Part shown: positions 1 to 10,291 of the stretch, piece after piece | How the letters are laid out: each line of letters opens with the position of its first letter | Numbering within the stretch: the first letter of the stretch is position 1 | Assembly (NCBI GenBank): GCA_008931825.1 | Contig: QXVZ01003916.1 | Coordinates: 1-34,296 of the forward strand | DNA: 34,296 bases | Direction: 5' to 3' | From: Phallusia fumigata | Lineage: Eukaryota; Chordata; Ascidiacea; Phlebobranchia; Ascidiidae | Notes under the pieces: model-generated | Told to the model about the DNA's origin: nothing | What the model saw: only the letters and a program-made list of their open reading frames with translations | The model's database searches: none | Program-made: the position numbers and the translations under genes

Positions 1-290
1 AACATCAATTTGGGGTGGTAGTGTATGTGGAATGAAAATATGGAGAACGCCACATCTCTAGTTTGCTGTGTTTTTCCCCATAGCCCCAGCAATTACCCCT
101 CTAGCCCTTAAAATGGGTAAAATAGCATTGTCTAAATTGGATGTAACTTGGACATTTTGTAGAACATTTACTTGTGGTGCACTAATTGCTTTGTTTAACC
201 CCAAAGCCTGACATGTATCCAGAAAAATGCATAATGTACAACTTTGCACATGTGGGGACCCATGCGCTTCTGTCAGCAGAAACAATCATG
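1..290 (-). repeat. Dispersed repeat family R1, inverted copy
   Basis: Read on the minus strand this segment aligns along most of its length with 29640-29890. Shared landmarks are a ccccacacatgcaaag-like block, a gcaccacaa block, a 'tacccattttaggg' block and a 'ggggtaa...tggggctatgggg' block. Its left end also matches 31395-31445 in reverse complement. It is noncoding; the 75-codon open frame here is incidental. This is the only clear R1 copy in the window in this orientation. The element continues beyond the left edge. Confidence 0.7.
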
Positions 291-445
291 TCATAAAAAG
301 CTCAGTTAACTATAAGAACCAATGTAAAATAATGTACAGAAAATATCCTCTTGAAATCATGTAATCATGTGCATAGAATGTCTACATTTGGTAAGCCACT
401 CTTCTAGTTAGTCTCTGATGGTCTAACAAATCACTGTTTTTTCAG

Positions 446-3123
446 AATCAGACACACTCTTCACCAACAAGTAAGTTTGTTACCGGTCCTTTTTCTTGTG
501 AAAGCACAACGTGTTTTTTTCTTATTTTGATCGCTTTTATCAAACATAATTTTGAGGTTTTATTAAATCATTGTAGTGTGGTTTACACAGCAATTTTGTT
601 TGATTGTTTTTATTTTTACTCTCGACATATCGCCGCTATAATGATCAGTATAAATCGTTACTATTTTGTTGTATGTAATGTACATGCAACGCATGTAAGC
701 TTATATTTGGTTGCTCAAATAGCTTAACATTGCTGAAATTTACAGTGCATCATTGGAACTGTGTTGGAAAGTGGTGTTTAGAGTTTATAATGTGGTTTGC
801 TGCGGCTCAATGGTCATTGTAGGTCAAACTATTGGTTAGTGTGGCTATGGGGTTTAAATCATGCATTGAGTAATTGGAATTATGTAAGAAATTGTTTGGT
901 AAGATTTTAAATTTTTTATGCGATTTGTCCCATTAACATCGCAACCAATTGCACATGAATAGGGACCTATATGTTTATGCTTGCTGAAATAATTATTGGG
1001 GCCCAATGTTATGTGTGTATTGAATACAAATTTAATGTAATATAGAAATGGTATGTTTAGAAAACATCATTTAAGGGGTTATAGTGTATGTTCAATAAAA
1101 ATATATAAAACTTGTCTAGTTTTATATTGTGTTGCATTAAACTTTGTTCCACATGCAATCATGTATTCAATATAGAAAAACATGACTGTCATACAGCACA
1201 GAAACAGAAAATGGGTGCAAAGAAAAAGTTTTGTATCCCATTGCTCTGGTAAAATATTGGTACAATTTTTTTGCTAAAGTGGGTCAAAATTTCAAATATC
1301 TGATGGAAACATCATGATATGCATGGCAGTTTTTGTTAAAAAACATTGCTGCATTACAAATCAGTTTTTTTTTACAGCTGTTACTGATGAGAGAGCATTG
1401 GCCACTGCTTCTCTTGCAGCTAAGTTAGCCGTGAAAAAGAGAAAAAATGAGTTTTCTGGATTAAAAGTAACCAACAGTGAGACTCTTTCTGCCAAACCAT
1501 CCACAAGTTCATCAGTTCCTCTGACATTTGAATCAGTTAGCCAAGACCAGGCTGTTCAGTACATCAGTGCTCCCAGCACAGATGGTGAAAATAAGCATTC
1601 AATGTGGGAAGAGGGTATTTCACCTAAAAACACTCATCAACATGAAAGTGCGCTGCTAATCGCACAAATGCTTGCAAAGGCTGGTGTTACTGAGGAACAG
1701 CTCAAACAACTTACATTTGACCAACAGGAGTTGATTATATCAATGGTACAGAACCAGTTTTCTCGCAAAGAAATTTTAAAACTAGTTAACATTGATACGA
1801 ATGTGGAGTATTCCAGGGGCATTGACCCATTGTCCACACCACACCAAAGTTCAGTACAACATAGTTCAATTCCCACTGTTCGAACAAATAGAGGCAAGGA
1901 GACCCTTAACCACCCAGACAAGGTCGCTTTAGACATTGCAGGTGTACCAAGTATGAGAAAGCCCCTGACGTTGCCGGAAACAACATACAAAGATGGTTGT
2001 ATAATTCCCAGTGAAACTGTGTCTGCACCATACAACCATCCAACGATGATGACGTCAAGACCTGTGCCCTCCAGACTATTTAATCACACTGTTTTGCCTG
2101 TGCACCCAGCCGTGATTTCCCCGGTTGTGCCACACATCGTGGCTTCTAACATAGCACATCCGTTATTGCCTCCTGTAAACCAATCAACACTTTCCCCCAT
2201 TTTTCAACCAACAGCAGCCCCAATCTCCCAACCACACCCTGCATTTCTTTTACACATGCAACAAAGACTGTACGCTTCTCAAGTTGCTCAACAACAGCAA
2301 CAACAACAACAGCAACAGCAGGCTGTACTTGCTGCGATACACCAACAGCATGTAGCAAGTGGCAAGCACTCAGACAAAGCTGCCGTTGTAAAAAATCCTG
2401 GTAAGCAAATTTTATTTTTGTCTTGGAGTTGTATGTAGAGGAGTATATCACCTCCACCTTTAGTATGAAATATGAGGGCGGCCGTAGGTAAAATTCTATG
2501 CGACAAAACGCCATAGGTAAAATGTTGAAAAAAGTTTCCTGTTCAAGAAAATATCTACCAACATGCGACACGAACGAATTCTTGCAGATCGCGCTAGTAA
2601 GGGTTTTGTACGGAACAAACTTTTTGCACGAATACAGCGAACTAATAAAACTTCGACTACCAATGATTTTGCCTTAGTGCATTTTTTAGACACAAAGTTA
2701 CATTAGAGGTCCTGCCTACAAAATAATGCGCCTTGGAAAAATTTAAGCACTTTAGTTTTCAGAGATGTTTTCTTTTTTAACATATTTTTTTTAATAAACC
2801 AAAAATTGGCAGGATCTCCTTTGTAAATTCGGTGCGATAGCAAGATGGCGCCTAAAGAAATGCTCGACTGGGAACATGTCTAAATGTTTGTGTAAATATA
2901 GGCAACCTGTTGCGGCATTGGTCGCCTTTGGCACCAGGTCCTCAGTTTAATAATTACAATTTGTTTAGGTTCGGAAACTGCGCAACCAGATGAAACTTTT
3001 AAAAATCCTTTATCACAATGGTTCAGTCGGGAAGTTCTCAAGCACTCACAGTTTCCACCCACGCCAGTTGACACATCAAGAATTCATCCCCCAGCAACAT
3101 ACAGTCCAGTACAGAACAAATAA
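446..3123 (+). CDS. EIF4ENIF1: eIF4E transporter-like protein (4E-T), C-terminal part, 3 exons
   Basis: Exons are 446-470, 1378-2400 and 2969-3123. The splice phases agree (phase 1 at both junctions) and the stop is TAA at 3121-3123, giving 400 residues; the 5' part lies off the window. In order, the protein has a basic Ser/Thr-rich start, an amphipathic stretch (ALLIAQMLAKAG through QFSRKEILKL), a Pro/His-rich low-complexity region (LPVHPAVISPVVPH, AHPLLPP), an 11-Gln run, and a short C-terminal block PLSQWFSREVLKHSQFPPTP (Trp codon 3019-3021). Vertebrate 4E-T has the same order: a Pro/His-rich region, a Gln-rich MVQQQLQ-type segment, then a conserved KWF..(D/E)VL..PLP.MP block near the C-terminus. 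Known role of the family: it binds eIF4E and P-body proteins and represses or stores mRNAs. The identification rests on recalled family architecture. The gene is convergent with the myosin gene. Confidence 0.62.
471..1377 (+). other. Intron of the 4E-T-like gene, with repeat debris
   Basis: The donor is gtaagt directly after 470. The acceptor is a long T-run plus acag ending at 1377. No coding signal lies inside. It contains the segment shared with 31690-31775 (listed separately) and, around 960-1020, a degenerate block resembling the 'gggaccyatatgtttctgct' part of R1 in the inverted orientation. The ATG at 1314 opens a frame that runs into the real exon, but that part is intronic. Confidence 0.6.
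793..870 (+). repeat. Repeat segment shared with 31690-31775 (inverted)
   Basis: The core 'aggtcaaactattggttagt' at about 822-841 occurs exactly in reverse complement near 31728-31747. The flanks (tgctgcggc on one side, ggggtttaa and a diverged attgag...atgtaagaaat on the other) also match imperfectly. The two copies lie in introns of different genes, 31 kb apart, so this is an interspersed repeat. Confidence 0.65.
2289..2321 (+). repeat. CAA/CAG polyglutamine tract (11 Gln)
   Basis: Eleven consecutive Gln codons, a mixture of CAA and CAG, lie in frame in the second 4E-T-like exon. Interruption of CAG by CAA makes the tract less repetitive at DNA level. Gln-rich low complexity is common in P-body proteins. 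Confidence 0.9.
2401..2968 (+). other. Last intron of the 4E-T-like gene
   Basis: The donor is gtaagc at 2401 and the acceptor is ttgtttag ending at 2968; both are consistent with the phase-1 junction that completes a Gly codon. No gene or clear repeat is seen inside its 568 bp. Open frames on the opposite strand here are shadows. Confidence 0.7.
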
Positions 3124-3139
3124 AGTACACCAACCACTC

Positions 3140-3145
3140 AATAAA
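3140..3145 (+). terminator. Poly(A) signal AATAAA of the 4E-T-like gene
   Basis: A canonical AATAAA lies 17 bases after the TAA stop, in the right place for a very short 3' UTR. A second AATAAA (3189-3194) sits at the start of the first 540 bp unit and could serve as an alternative. Confidence 0.6.
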
Positions 3146-3184
3146 CTTCAAAGTTGAAGTACAGTGTTACTATAAAGCATGCGT

Positions 3185-3724
3185 GGCAAATAAACGACTG
3201 TACGGCTGTAATAATTTTGGAAGTGTGGTTGTTATTCCGTTAAAACAGATGGAAGTAAACTACCGCTTGCAACGCAGTAGGTCAGCAAGTAAAACAAAGT
3301 TCAACTCACCGCACATGCGGTCTAGAGGCGAAAAATCTGAACACCTTCTGTAAAACAATATGTCTTCGAAGTGTTAGGCTACAACCTAAAGGGAATTTGT
3401 TGCAAGGTTTTAAACAAAATTGTGGGTTACTGAGACGATCTGACCGAATTGCCTAAAAAAATGTTTTTATTTTCGTCGATAACGAGTGAGGTGCAAGTAG
3501 GTCTGAAAACAATTCGCATTTTACCAGAAAGTCACGCACCCGGAAACGCGGGGTTTGAAAGCCACACGAGACGTTGTTTGGGACATGATTGTCCCAAAAA
3601 TAATTACTACATGGAAATGTTTTTCGAAGTCAAGTCATTTATGGTCAACGTTGCACGCATCATGTTATTTGTAAGTGAAGCTTTATTTATTATCCAGTTT
3701 TGTTTTGTGTACTGTCGTTTGTTT
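3185..3724. repeat. 540 bp tandem unit, copy A
   Basis: It starts at ggcaaataaac and is followed directly by a second copy starting at 3725 with the same bases. Compared with copy B it has about 19 extra bases after 'gtcagcaag'. It contains two short inverted repeats: ccgca/tgcgg, and gggaca/tgtccc around a 4-base loop. No conserved coding frame exists: the 94-codon frame from 3449 starts at TTG and is broken in copy B. It lies between the 3' ends of two convergent genes. Confidence 0.85.
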
Positions 3725-4252
3725 GGCAAATAAACTACTGTACGGCTGTAATAATTTTGGCAGTGTGGTTGTTATTCCGTTAAAATAGATGGGAGTAAAC
3801 TACCTCTTGCAACGCAGTAGGTCAGCAAGACCGCACATGCGGTCTAGAGGCGAAAAATCTTAACACCTTCTGTAAAACAATATGTCTTCCAAGTGTTAGG
3901 CTACAACCTAAAGGGAATTTGTTGCAAGATTTTAAACAAAATTGTGGGCTACTGAGACGATCTGACCGAATTGCCTAAAAAAATGTTTTTATTTTCGTTG
4001 ATAACGAGTGAGGTGCAAGTAGGTCTGAAAACAATTTGCATTTTACCAGAAAGTCACGCACCCGGAAACGCGGGGTTTGAAAGTCACACGAGACGTTGTT
4101 TGGGACATAATTGTCCCAAAAATAATTACTAAGTTACATGGAAATGTTTTTCGAAGTCTAGTCATTTATGGCCAACGTTGCACGCATCATGTTATTTGTA
4201 GGTGAAGCTTTATTTATTACCCAGTTTTGTTTTGTGTACTGTCGTTTGTTTG
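3725..4252. repeat. 540 bp tandem unit, copy B
   Basis: Direct tandem repeat of copy A. It diverges from A by scattered substitutions, the ~19-base deletion and a 5-base insertion (aagtt, near 4130). It passes into the 3' flank of the myosin copy at 'gtttggtttatat'. The stretch from 3750 is repeated after the N at 5392. Confidence 0.85.
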
Positions 4253-4387
4253 GTTTATATACTCCCAACTATTTGGCAAGCAGATCTCGATCTTTCACCT
4301 AGCGAATTTACACGCCTTGTTCTGAAGTACTTTTTTTACAACTCAACATGCATGCAAATTTACACAACTCAACATGACAGGTCAGTT

Positions 4388-4393
4388 TTTATT
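4388..4393 (-). terminator. Poly(A) signal of the partial myosin copy
   Basis: Minus-strand AATAAA, about 75 bases downstream of the TAA stop at 4469-4471. It is identical in context to the signal at 6025-6030. Confidence 0.6.
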
Positions 4394-4468
4394 GCGTTTT
4401 ACACAAAAATTGGACAAAAAAATAAATAAACACAATAGTTGTCTGATCCATGGTGGGCAAAGGAAAGA

Positions 4469-5390
4469 TTACTCCTGTAAACAAAAGATGATGCGTTATT
4501 TCATAAAGTTTGGTAGACAATAAAACCACCTACAATAAAATTGGTATGATATAGAAGAGAAACAAATTACCTTATGATCTCTAGCTTTAGATCTCATCTT
4601 GTTAAGAGCAGACTCTGCCATCTCAGCTCTTTCCTCAGCATCGTCAAGTTCGTGCTGAAGTTTTCGGTACTTGCTCAAATTGGTGTTTGCTTGCTCCTCC
4701 TGTCAATCAAACATACTTGGTTGGGAACGAGTTTTAATAGAAGCGTTTTGAATGAACGTCTTGTACTCACGGCCTCCTCTGCTTGTCTCTTATATGTCTT
4801 GACCTTTATTTGAAGTTTGTCAACAAGATCCTGGATCCTAGTTAGATTCTTCTTATCTTCTTCACCTTGGTAAGTAATCTCCTTTAACTTGCGTTCCAGT
4901 TTGCGCTGCGATTTCACCGAATCACCGTTGCGTCTTTGTTCAGAGTCAAGCTCGTTTTCAAGCTCGCGAATCTATTAGGTAAATAATAGTTAGCACCTTA
5001 CAAAGCTACAGATTAACAAGCAGGAGCAAAACAATTTACTCTTGTCTCGAGTTTCTGAACTTGCTTCTTTCCTCCCTTCAGTGCAATGTTCTCAGCTTCA
5101 TCCAATCGTTGTTGTAAGTCCTTTACAGTCTGTTCCATATTCTTCTTCATTCTCTCCAAATGAGAAGACAAGTCTTGTTCCTTCTTTAACTCCTCTGCCA
5201 TTGTTGCAGCCTATAATCGACAAAATATATGCAATAAACTTGATAATCAGATCCTTCTATGTGTATAACTTACATCGACGATCGCCTTCTTTGCCTTTTC
5301 TTCAGCATTGCGTTGTTCCTGGACCGATTCCTCAACTTCAGACTGCATGGTTTGAAGTTCACCTTCAAGTTTTCGCTTCTGGTTGATGAG
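4469..5390 (-). pseudogene. Truncated second copy of the myosin heavy chain 3' exons (probable assembly duplicate)
   Basis: It contains the last five myosin coding exons: 5274-5390 (cut by the N, 117 of 154 bases), 5040-5210, 4771-4971, 4571-4699 and 4469-4474 (Glu plus TAA). All splice sites are intact. Compared with 6106-7026 I saw only a handful of differences, including a synonymous change near 4869, a one-base indel near 4479 and intronic or 3' substitutions near 4457, 4461 and 5232. There is no disabling mutation, so it is not a decayed pseudogene. It ends exactly at the single N at 5391. Copy-level identity and flush contig ends favour an unmerged overlap between two contigs (possibly two alleles) over a biological partial duplication. 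Confidence 0.8.
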
Positions 5391-5391
5391 N
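5391..5391. other. Assembly gap (single N) between overlapping contigs
   Basis: The left contig ends at 5390 inside a myosin exon. The right contig begins at 5392 inside the 540 bp unit. 3750-5390 (1641 bp) corresponds end to end to 5392-7026 (1635 bp); the six-base difference is explained by a 5-base and a 1-base indel. Confidence 0.9.
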
Positions 5392-5889
5392 AATAATTTT
5401 GGCAGTGTGGTTGTTATTCCGTTAAAATAGATGGGAGTAAACTACCTCTTGCAACGCAGTAGGTCAGCAACACCGCACATGCGGTCTAGAGGCGAAAAAT
5501 CTTAACACCTTCTGTAAAACAATATGTCTTCCAAGTGTTAGGCTACAACCTAAAGGGAATTTGTTGCAAGATTTTAAACAAAATTGTGGGTTACTGAGAC
5601 GATCTGACCGAATTGCCTAAAAAAATGTTTTTATTTTCGTCGATAACGAGTGAGGTGCAAGTAGGTCTGAAAACAATTCGCATTTTACCAGAAAGTCACG
5701 CACCCGGAAACGCGGGGTTTGAAAGCCACACGAGACGTTGTTTGGGACATGATTGTCCCAAAAATAATTACTACATGGAAATGTTTTTCGAAGTCAAGTC
5801 ATTTATGGTCAACGTTGCACGCATCATGTTATTTGTAAGTGAAGCTTTATTTATTATCCAGTTTTGTTTTGTGTACTGTCGTTTGTTTG
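5392..5889. repeat. 540 bp unit, copy C (5'-truncated by the contig end)
   Basis: Same sequence as copy B from 3750 onward and followed by the same flank. Its first part matches copy B (ttttggcagtg, aatagatgggag, cctcttgc). From about 5596 it matches copy A at every diagnostic site I compared (gggttactg, cgtcgataac, attcgcat, gacatgattg, actacatgg, gtcaagtc, gtaagtgaag). It is therefore a B/A mosaic. Confidence 0.75.
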
Positions 5890-6024
5890 GTTTATATACT
5901 CCCAACTATTTGGCAAGCAGATCTCGATCTTTCACCTAGCGAATTTACACGCCTTGTTCTGAAGTACTTTTTTTACAACTCAACATGCATGCAAATTTAC
6001 ACAACTCAACATGACAGGTCAGTT

Positions 6025-6030
6025 TTTATT
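6025..6030 (-). terminator. Poly(A) signal of the myosin heavy chain gene
   Basis: Minus-strand AATAAA, 76 bases beyond the TAA stop (6106-6108), inside the presumed last exon. It defines a short 3' UTR. Confidence 0.6.
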
Positions 6031-6105
6031 GCGTTTTACACAAAAATTGGACAAAAAAATAAATAAACACAATAGTTGTCTGATCCATGGTGGGCGAAAG
6101 AAAGA

Positions 6106-9100
6106 TTACTCCTGTAACAAAAGATGATGCGTTATTTCATAAAGTTTGGTAGACAATAAAACCACCTACAATAAAATTGGTATGATATAGAAGAGAAACA
6201 AATTACCTTATGATCTCTAGCTTTAGATCTCATCTTGTTAAGAGCAGACTCTGCCATCTCAGCTCTTTCCTCAGCATCGTCAAGTTCGTGCTGAAGTTTT
6301 CGGTACTTGCTCAAATTGGTGTTTGCTTGCTCCTCCTGTCAATCAAACATACTTGGTTGGGAACGAGTTTTAATAGAAGCGTTTTGAATGAACGTCTTGT
6401 ACTCACGGCCTCCTCTGCTTGTCTCTTATATGTCTTGACCTTTATTTGAAGTTTGTCAACAAGATCCTGGATCCTAGTTAGATTCTTCTTATCTTCTTCA
6501 CCTTGATAAGTAATCTCCTTTAACTTGCGTTCCAGTTTGCGCTGCGATTTCACCGAATCACCGTTGCGTCTTTGTTCAGAGTCAAGCTCGTTTTCAAGCT
6601 CGCGAATCTATTAGGTAAATAATAGTTAGCACCTTACAAAGCTACAGATTAACAAGCAGGAGCAAAACAATTTACTCTTGTCTCGAGTTTCTGAACTTGC
6701 TTCTTTCCTCCCTTCAGTGCAATGTTCTCAGCTTCATCCAATCGTTGTTGTAAGTCCTTTACAGTCTGTTCCATATTCTTCTTCATTCTCTCCAAATGAG
6801 AAGACAAGTCTTGTTCCTTCTTTAACTCCTCTGCCATTGTTGCAGCCTATAATCGACAAAATATATGCAATAAACTTCATAATCAGATCCTTCTATGTGT
6901 ATAACTTACATCGACGATCGCCTTCTTTGCCTTTTCTTCAGCATTGCGTTGTTCCTGGACCGATTCCTCAACTTCAGACTGCATGGTTTGAAGTTCACCT
7001 TCAAGTTTTCGCTTCTGGTTGATGAGAGCTGTGTTTTGTGTGTGCAGAAGATTCGATCGTTCGCTAAGTAGAACAAGGTTGATTAGAAATATTGCCATCC
7101 ACACCTCTGGTTTTATTAATACCAACCTGCTTTCAAGCAATTCGCTCTCTGCCAGTTTTCTACCGCGTTCAGCTTGATCGAGTGCGGACCGAAGCTCTTC
7201 AATCTCAGCTGTGAGAAGATTGCCACGACGCTCGATTACTGCTGTCTGTTCCTGCAAATCTTCGGAGTGTCTCTGAGCTTCGTCAACATGCATTTCAAGG
7301 TCCTGAAAATAGACTTGATTTATTTCCGTGGTTCTGATGTTTGCAGGTTAATCTTATGTCCTATTTCCGACCTTGATATGAGCTTGTACAGATTTTGCTT
7401 GTTTTTGGGCTTCAGCCGCTTGTCTGGTGGCGTGGCCAAGTTGAATCTCAAGATCATTAAGGTCGCCCTCCATCTTCTTTTTAATCCGGACAGCTTCCTG
7501 GCGAGCCTTGCTTTCCGAGTCCAAAGTAGTTTGCATGGATTCGATTGCACGCTGTTGGTTACGTCTATAAAAAACCCAGAATATCAACATTTTGTCAAAA
7601 AATAAGAACAATGACTTTTACCGTTGGTTGTCAATCTCTTCTTCCTTTTCTGAAATCCGTCTTTCAAATTCTTGCTTTACTTGAGCAAGTTCGACTTGCA
7701 GTCTAAGCACCTTTGACTCTTCTCCTTCAATTGCTCCTTCAGCTTCCTCAAGAGCTGCTTGCATCTCGTTTCTTTCATGCTCCAAGGTTCTCTTGGCCTT
7801 TTCCAGCTCATGGATACTCTTTCCTCCTTCTCCTAATTGATCAGTGAGATCAACAATCTCCTCTGCAAAATTAAAAATTTTATTAATTTTTATGTTTATA
7901 TATTATTTAAGGTAGCATAACAGACCAAGCACCTTGTAAGTTTTTATTTTCTCGCTTTACAGTTTCAAGTGCATCAAGGGATTCTTCGTAGGCGTTCTTC
8001 ATCTTAAAGAGTTCAGTTGAAAGACTGCGAGACTCTTTCTGGGATTGTTCCAACTCAACTTGAACTTCTTCCTGCTTCTGTTTGTGCTCAGCGAGAACCT
8101 GGAAAAATTATAATGTTATAACCCGCAGTTTGACACAACAACTTTTAACCCGTACCTTGTCGAAGTTTCGTTGTTTTTTGTCCAGAGAAGCAGCTGCAGA
8201 GTTGGATCTCTCCAAGTCGATTGTAAGATCTTCAATTTCTCCTTGAAGTCGGTTCTTCGTCTTTTCAAGACTTGATGCTTTGGCCTGCATTGCCTCAACT
8301 TGTTCCTCAGCGTCCTGAAGCCGAACAGCCAACTTTTTCCTGTAAGTCATTCGGTTTTTAGAATGTGAAGTAAATTTATGAGATTAGGTTTAGTTTGAAA
8401 TAATTTCCTACTTTGCATCTTCGAGTTCCTCGGTTCTTTGGATCGCATCAGTCTCGTATTTGTTTCTCCATTGGGCAACTTCAGCGTTTGCCTTTGACAG
8501 GGCTCGTTGAAGTTCAGCCTTTGCTTCTTGTTCTTCTTCGTATTGTTCTCGGAGCAGGTCGTTGTCGTGGCGAGAGGCCTTGGTGGCGCAATAGTAAATT
8601 TGCCGTTAAAGGTTCACAATCAAGTACACTGTAAAAAATAAATAAACTTGCACGTATACCTGCACTGCGTGGGCGAGTGCCGCCTTAGCCTTGGTTTCCT
8701 CTTCAACCACTCGCTTCAGTTCATCAATTTGTTGGGTTGAGCTGTTCTTGCTGCGCGTCAGTTGTGCCATTAAGTGCTCACGTTCCTCCAATTGTCGACC
8801 AAACTCACCTACCAAACAAAGTTAAGTAAACAAAGTTTCTTTCATAACATCCTCGAAAAGATTTTGACTCACCGTTCTCTGATGAAAGTCTTGCCTTGGC
8901 AGCGTTTAATTCGTTGACCTCTTTGGTAAAGTTATCATTCTTCATCTTCGCCTCGTTCAGTTGTTCCTCCAAATTACGAGACATCTTTTCGTAGTTGAGC
9001 TTAGCTTTAGTAACGCTCTCAACGTTTGATGCCAGATCATCAATCTCCATCTTCATCTCGCTTTTCTCTTTTTCCAATTTTTGCTTTACTCGTTGCAAGT

Positions 9101-10291
9101 TGTCGATCTACGCAATTCAGAATCGTTAGAAGTGACACTTTCTACAGTCAACTACGCGTAAACATCTAAACCTGTTCGCTCATTTCAGCTGATGTGTCAG
9201 CGTGTTTCTTACGCAAAGTAGAAACAGTAGCTTCATGAGATAAGTTTGATTCTTCCAATTCACGACGTAGTTTTGCGAATTCTGCTTCGCGACGCTTGTT
9301 GAGTTCGATCTGAGACAGATAAAGGTTAAGATACAAGCTTCATGACTAGCACATCCATCTTACCTGTGCAGCAGTCGCACCACCAGCCTCTTCAAGTCGC
9401 TCACTAAGCTCTTCCAATTCTCGAGACAGGTCAGCTCTTTGCTTTTCAACTTTAGCCCGAGCGGCACGCTCTGCTTCCAACTCTTCCTCAAGCTCTTCAA
9501 TTCTAGCCTGGAGCTCCTTGATCTTCTTCTGCAGTTGAGCAACCAAAGCCTGTTCATCTTCCAACTTTGTAGCAAGCTGACTGTATTCAAATTCTTGCTT
9601 TTTCAATTTTTCTTCAAGTCGTTGTTTGTCGTTCTCAAGGTCCATCACTGTTTCCTGAGTGAGACGAAGATCTCCTTCCAACTTCCTTTTGGTTCTTTCA
9701 AGTTCCATTCGAAGTTTCTTCTCTTGTTCAAGAGAAGCTTCCAACTACAAAAACGATAACGTTAAATTATTGTCCAAAGTAGTCAAAGATAGGCTTTCTG
9801 CCAAACTTACATCATCAACTTGTTGTTCAAGTTTTGATTTTTGTTTTGTCAAACTGTTAACTTTGTCTTCTTCCGACTGAAGATCATCAAGAGTTTGTTG
9901 GTGTGCTTCTTGCAGAGCCTTCTTCTCTTTTTGCAGTTTCGCGATTTGTTCGTCTTGTGTAGCTAACTCCTCTTGGAGATTTTTTAACTGAAGAAAAATA
10001 TCAATTTTATTTATTAAATATTTTGATCTCTCACGAGCAAAATATTACCTTGTTCTCAGTTGCATGTTTTTCTTTCTCAACTTTAGCCAATGTTATCTCA
10101 AGATCATCGATGTCTTTTTTTAACTCAGAGCATTCATCCTCTAACTTGCGTTTCTTGGACACAAGCTCGTTGTTGAGTTCCTCTTCATCTTCCAAACGCT
10201 CAGTGAGCTCCTTAATCTTTCCATCCAACTCAACTTTTGTCTTGATCAGTTGATCGCATCTGTCCTCGCCATCATCAATTTGATCTTGTTG
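6106..10291 (-). other. Myosin rod exons (coding exons 22-38)
   Basis: Exons: 10049-10291, 9811-9987, 9364-9744, 9172-9309, 8873-9107, 8660-8808, 8412-8578, 8156-8339, 7933-8098, 7622-7862, 7372-7564, 7127-7302, 6910-7063, 6676-6846, 6407-6607, 6207-6335, 6106-6111. All encode heptad-repeat coiled coil very close to vertebrate striated-muscle rods, for example [37 protein letters not shown] and [16 protein letters not shown]. The last coding exon supplies only a Glu codon and TAA, so the protein ends ...RDHKE. The acceptor of exon 8412-8578 is unusual (see 8579-8628). Confidence 0.92.

Noticed and set aside
2146..2571. Minus-strand frames with Cys- or Val-rich runs opposite the 4E-T-like exon
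   Set aside because: These are shadows of the CAA/CAG tract and Pro-rich coding sequence on the other strand.
3578..3600. Hairpin gggaca/tgtccc as a histone-type 3' stem-loop or terminator
   Set aside because: The stem is six base pairs without the histone consensus, and it recurs simply because the 540 bp unit is duplicated.
3449..3733. 94-codon + strand frame (and its relatives at 5613-5939) as a duplicated small gene
   Set aside because: It starts at TTG, has no family features, lies in the noncoding 540 bp unit, and copy B carries an in-frame-breaking 5-base insertion.
4469..5390. An independent second myosin gene
   Set aside because: Only the last five exons are present, nearly identical to the main gene, and cut exactly at the N.
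9439..10253. Leu/Phe/Ser-rich + strand frames opposite the myosin rod, resembling membrane proteins
   Set aside because: They are the antisense reading of heptad-rich exons; hydrophobicity is a by-product of antisense Glu/Lys codons.
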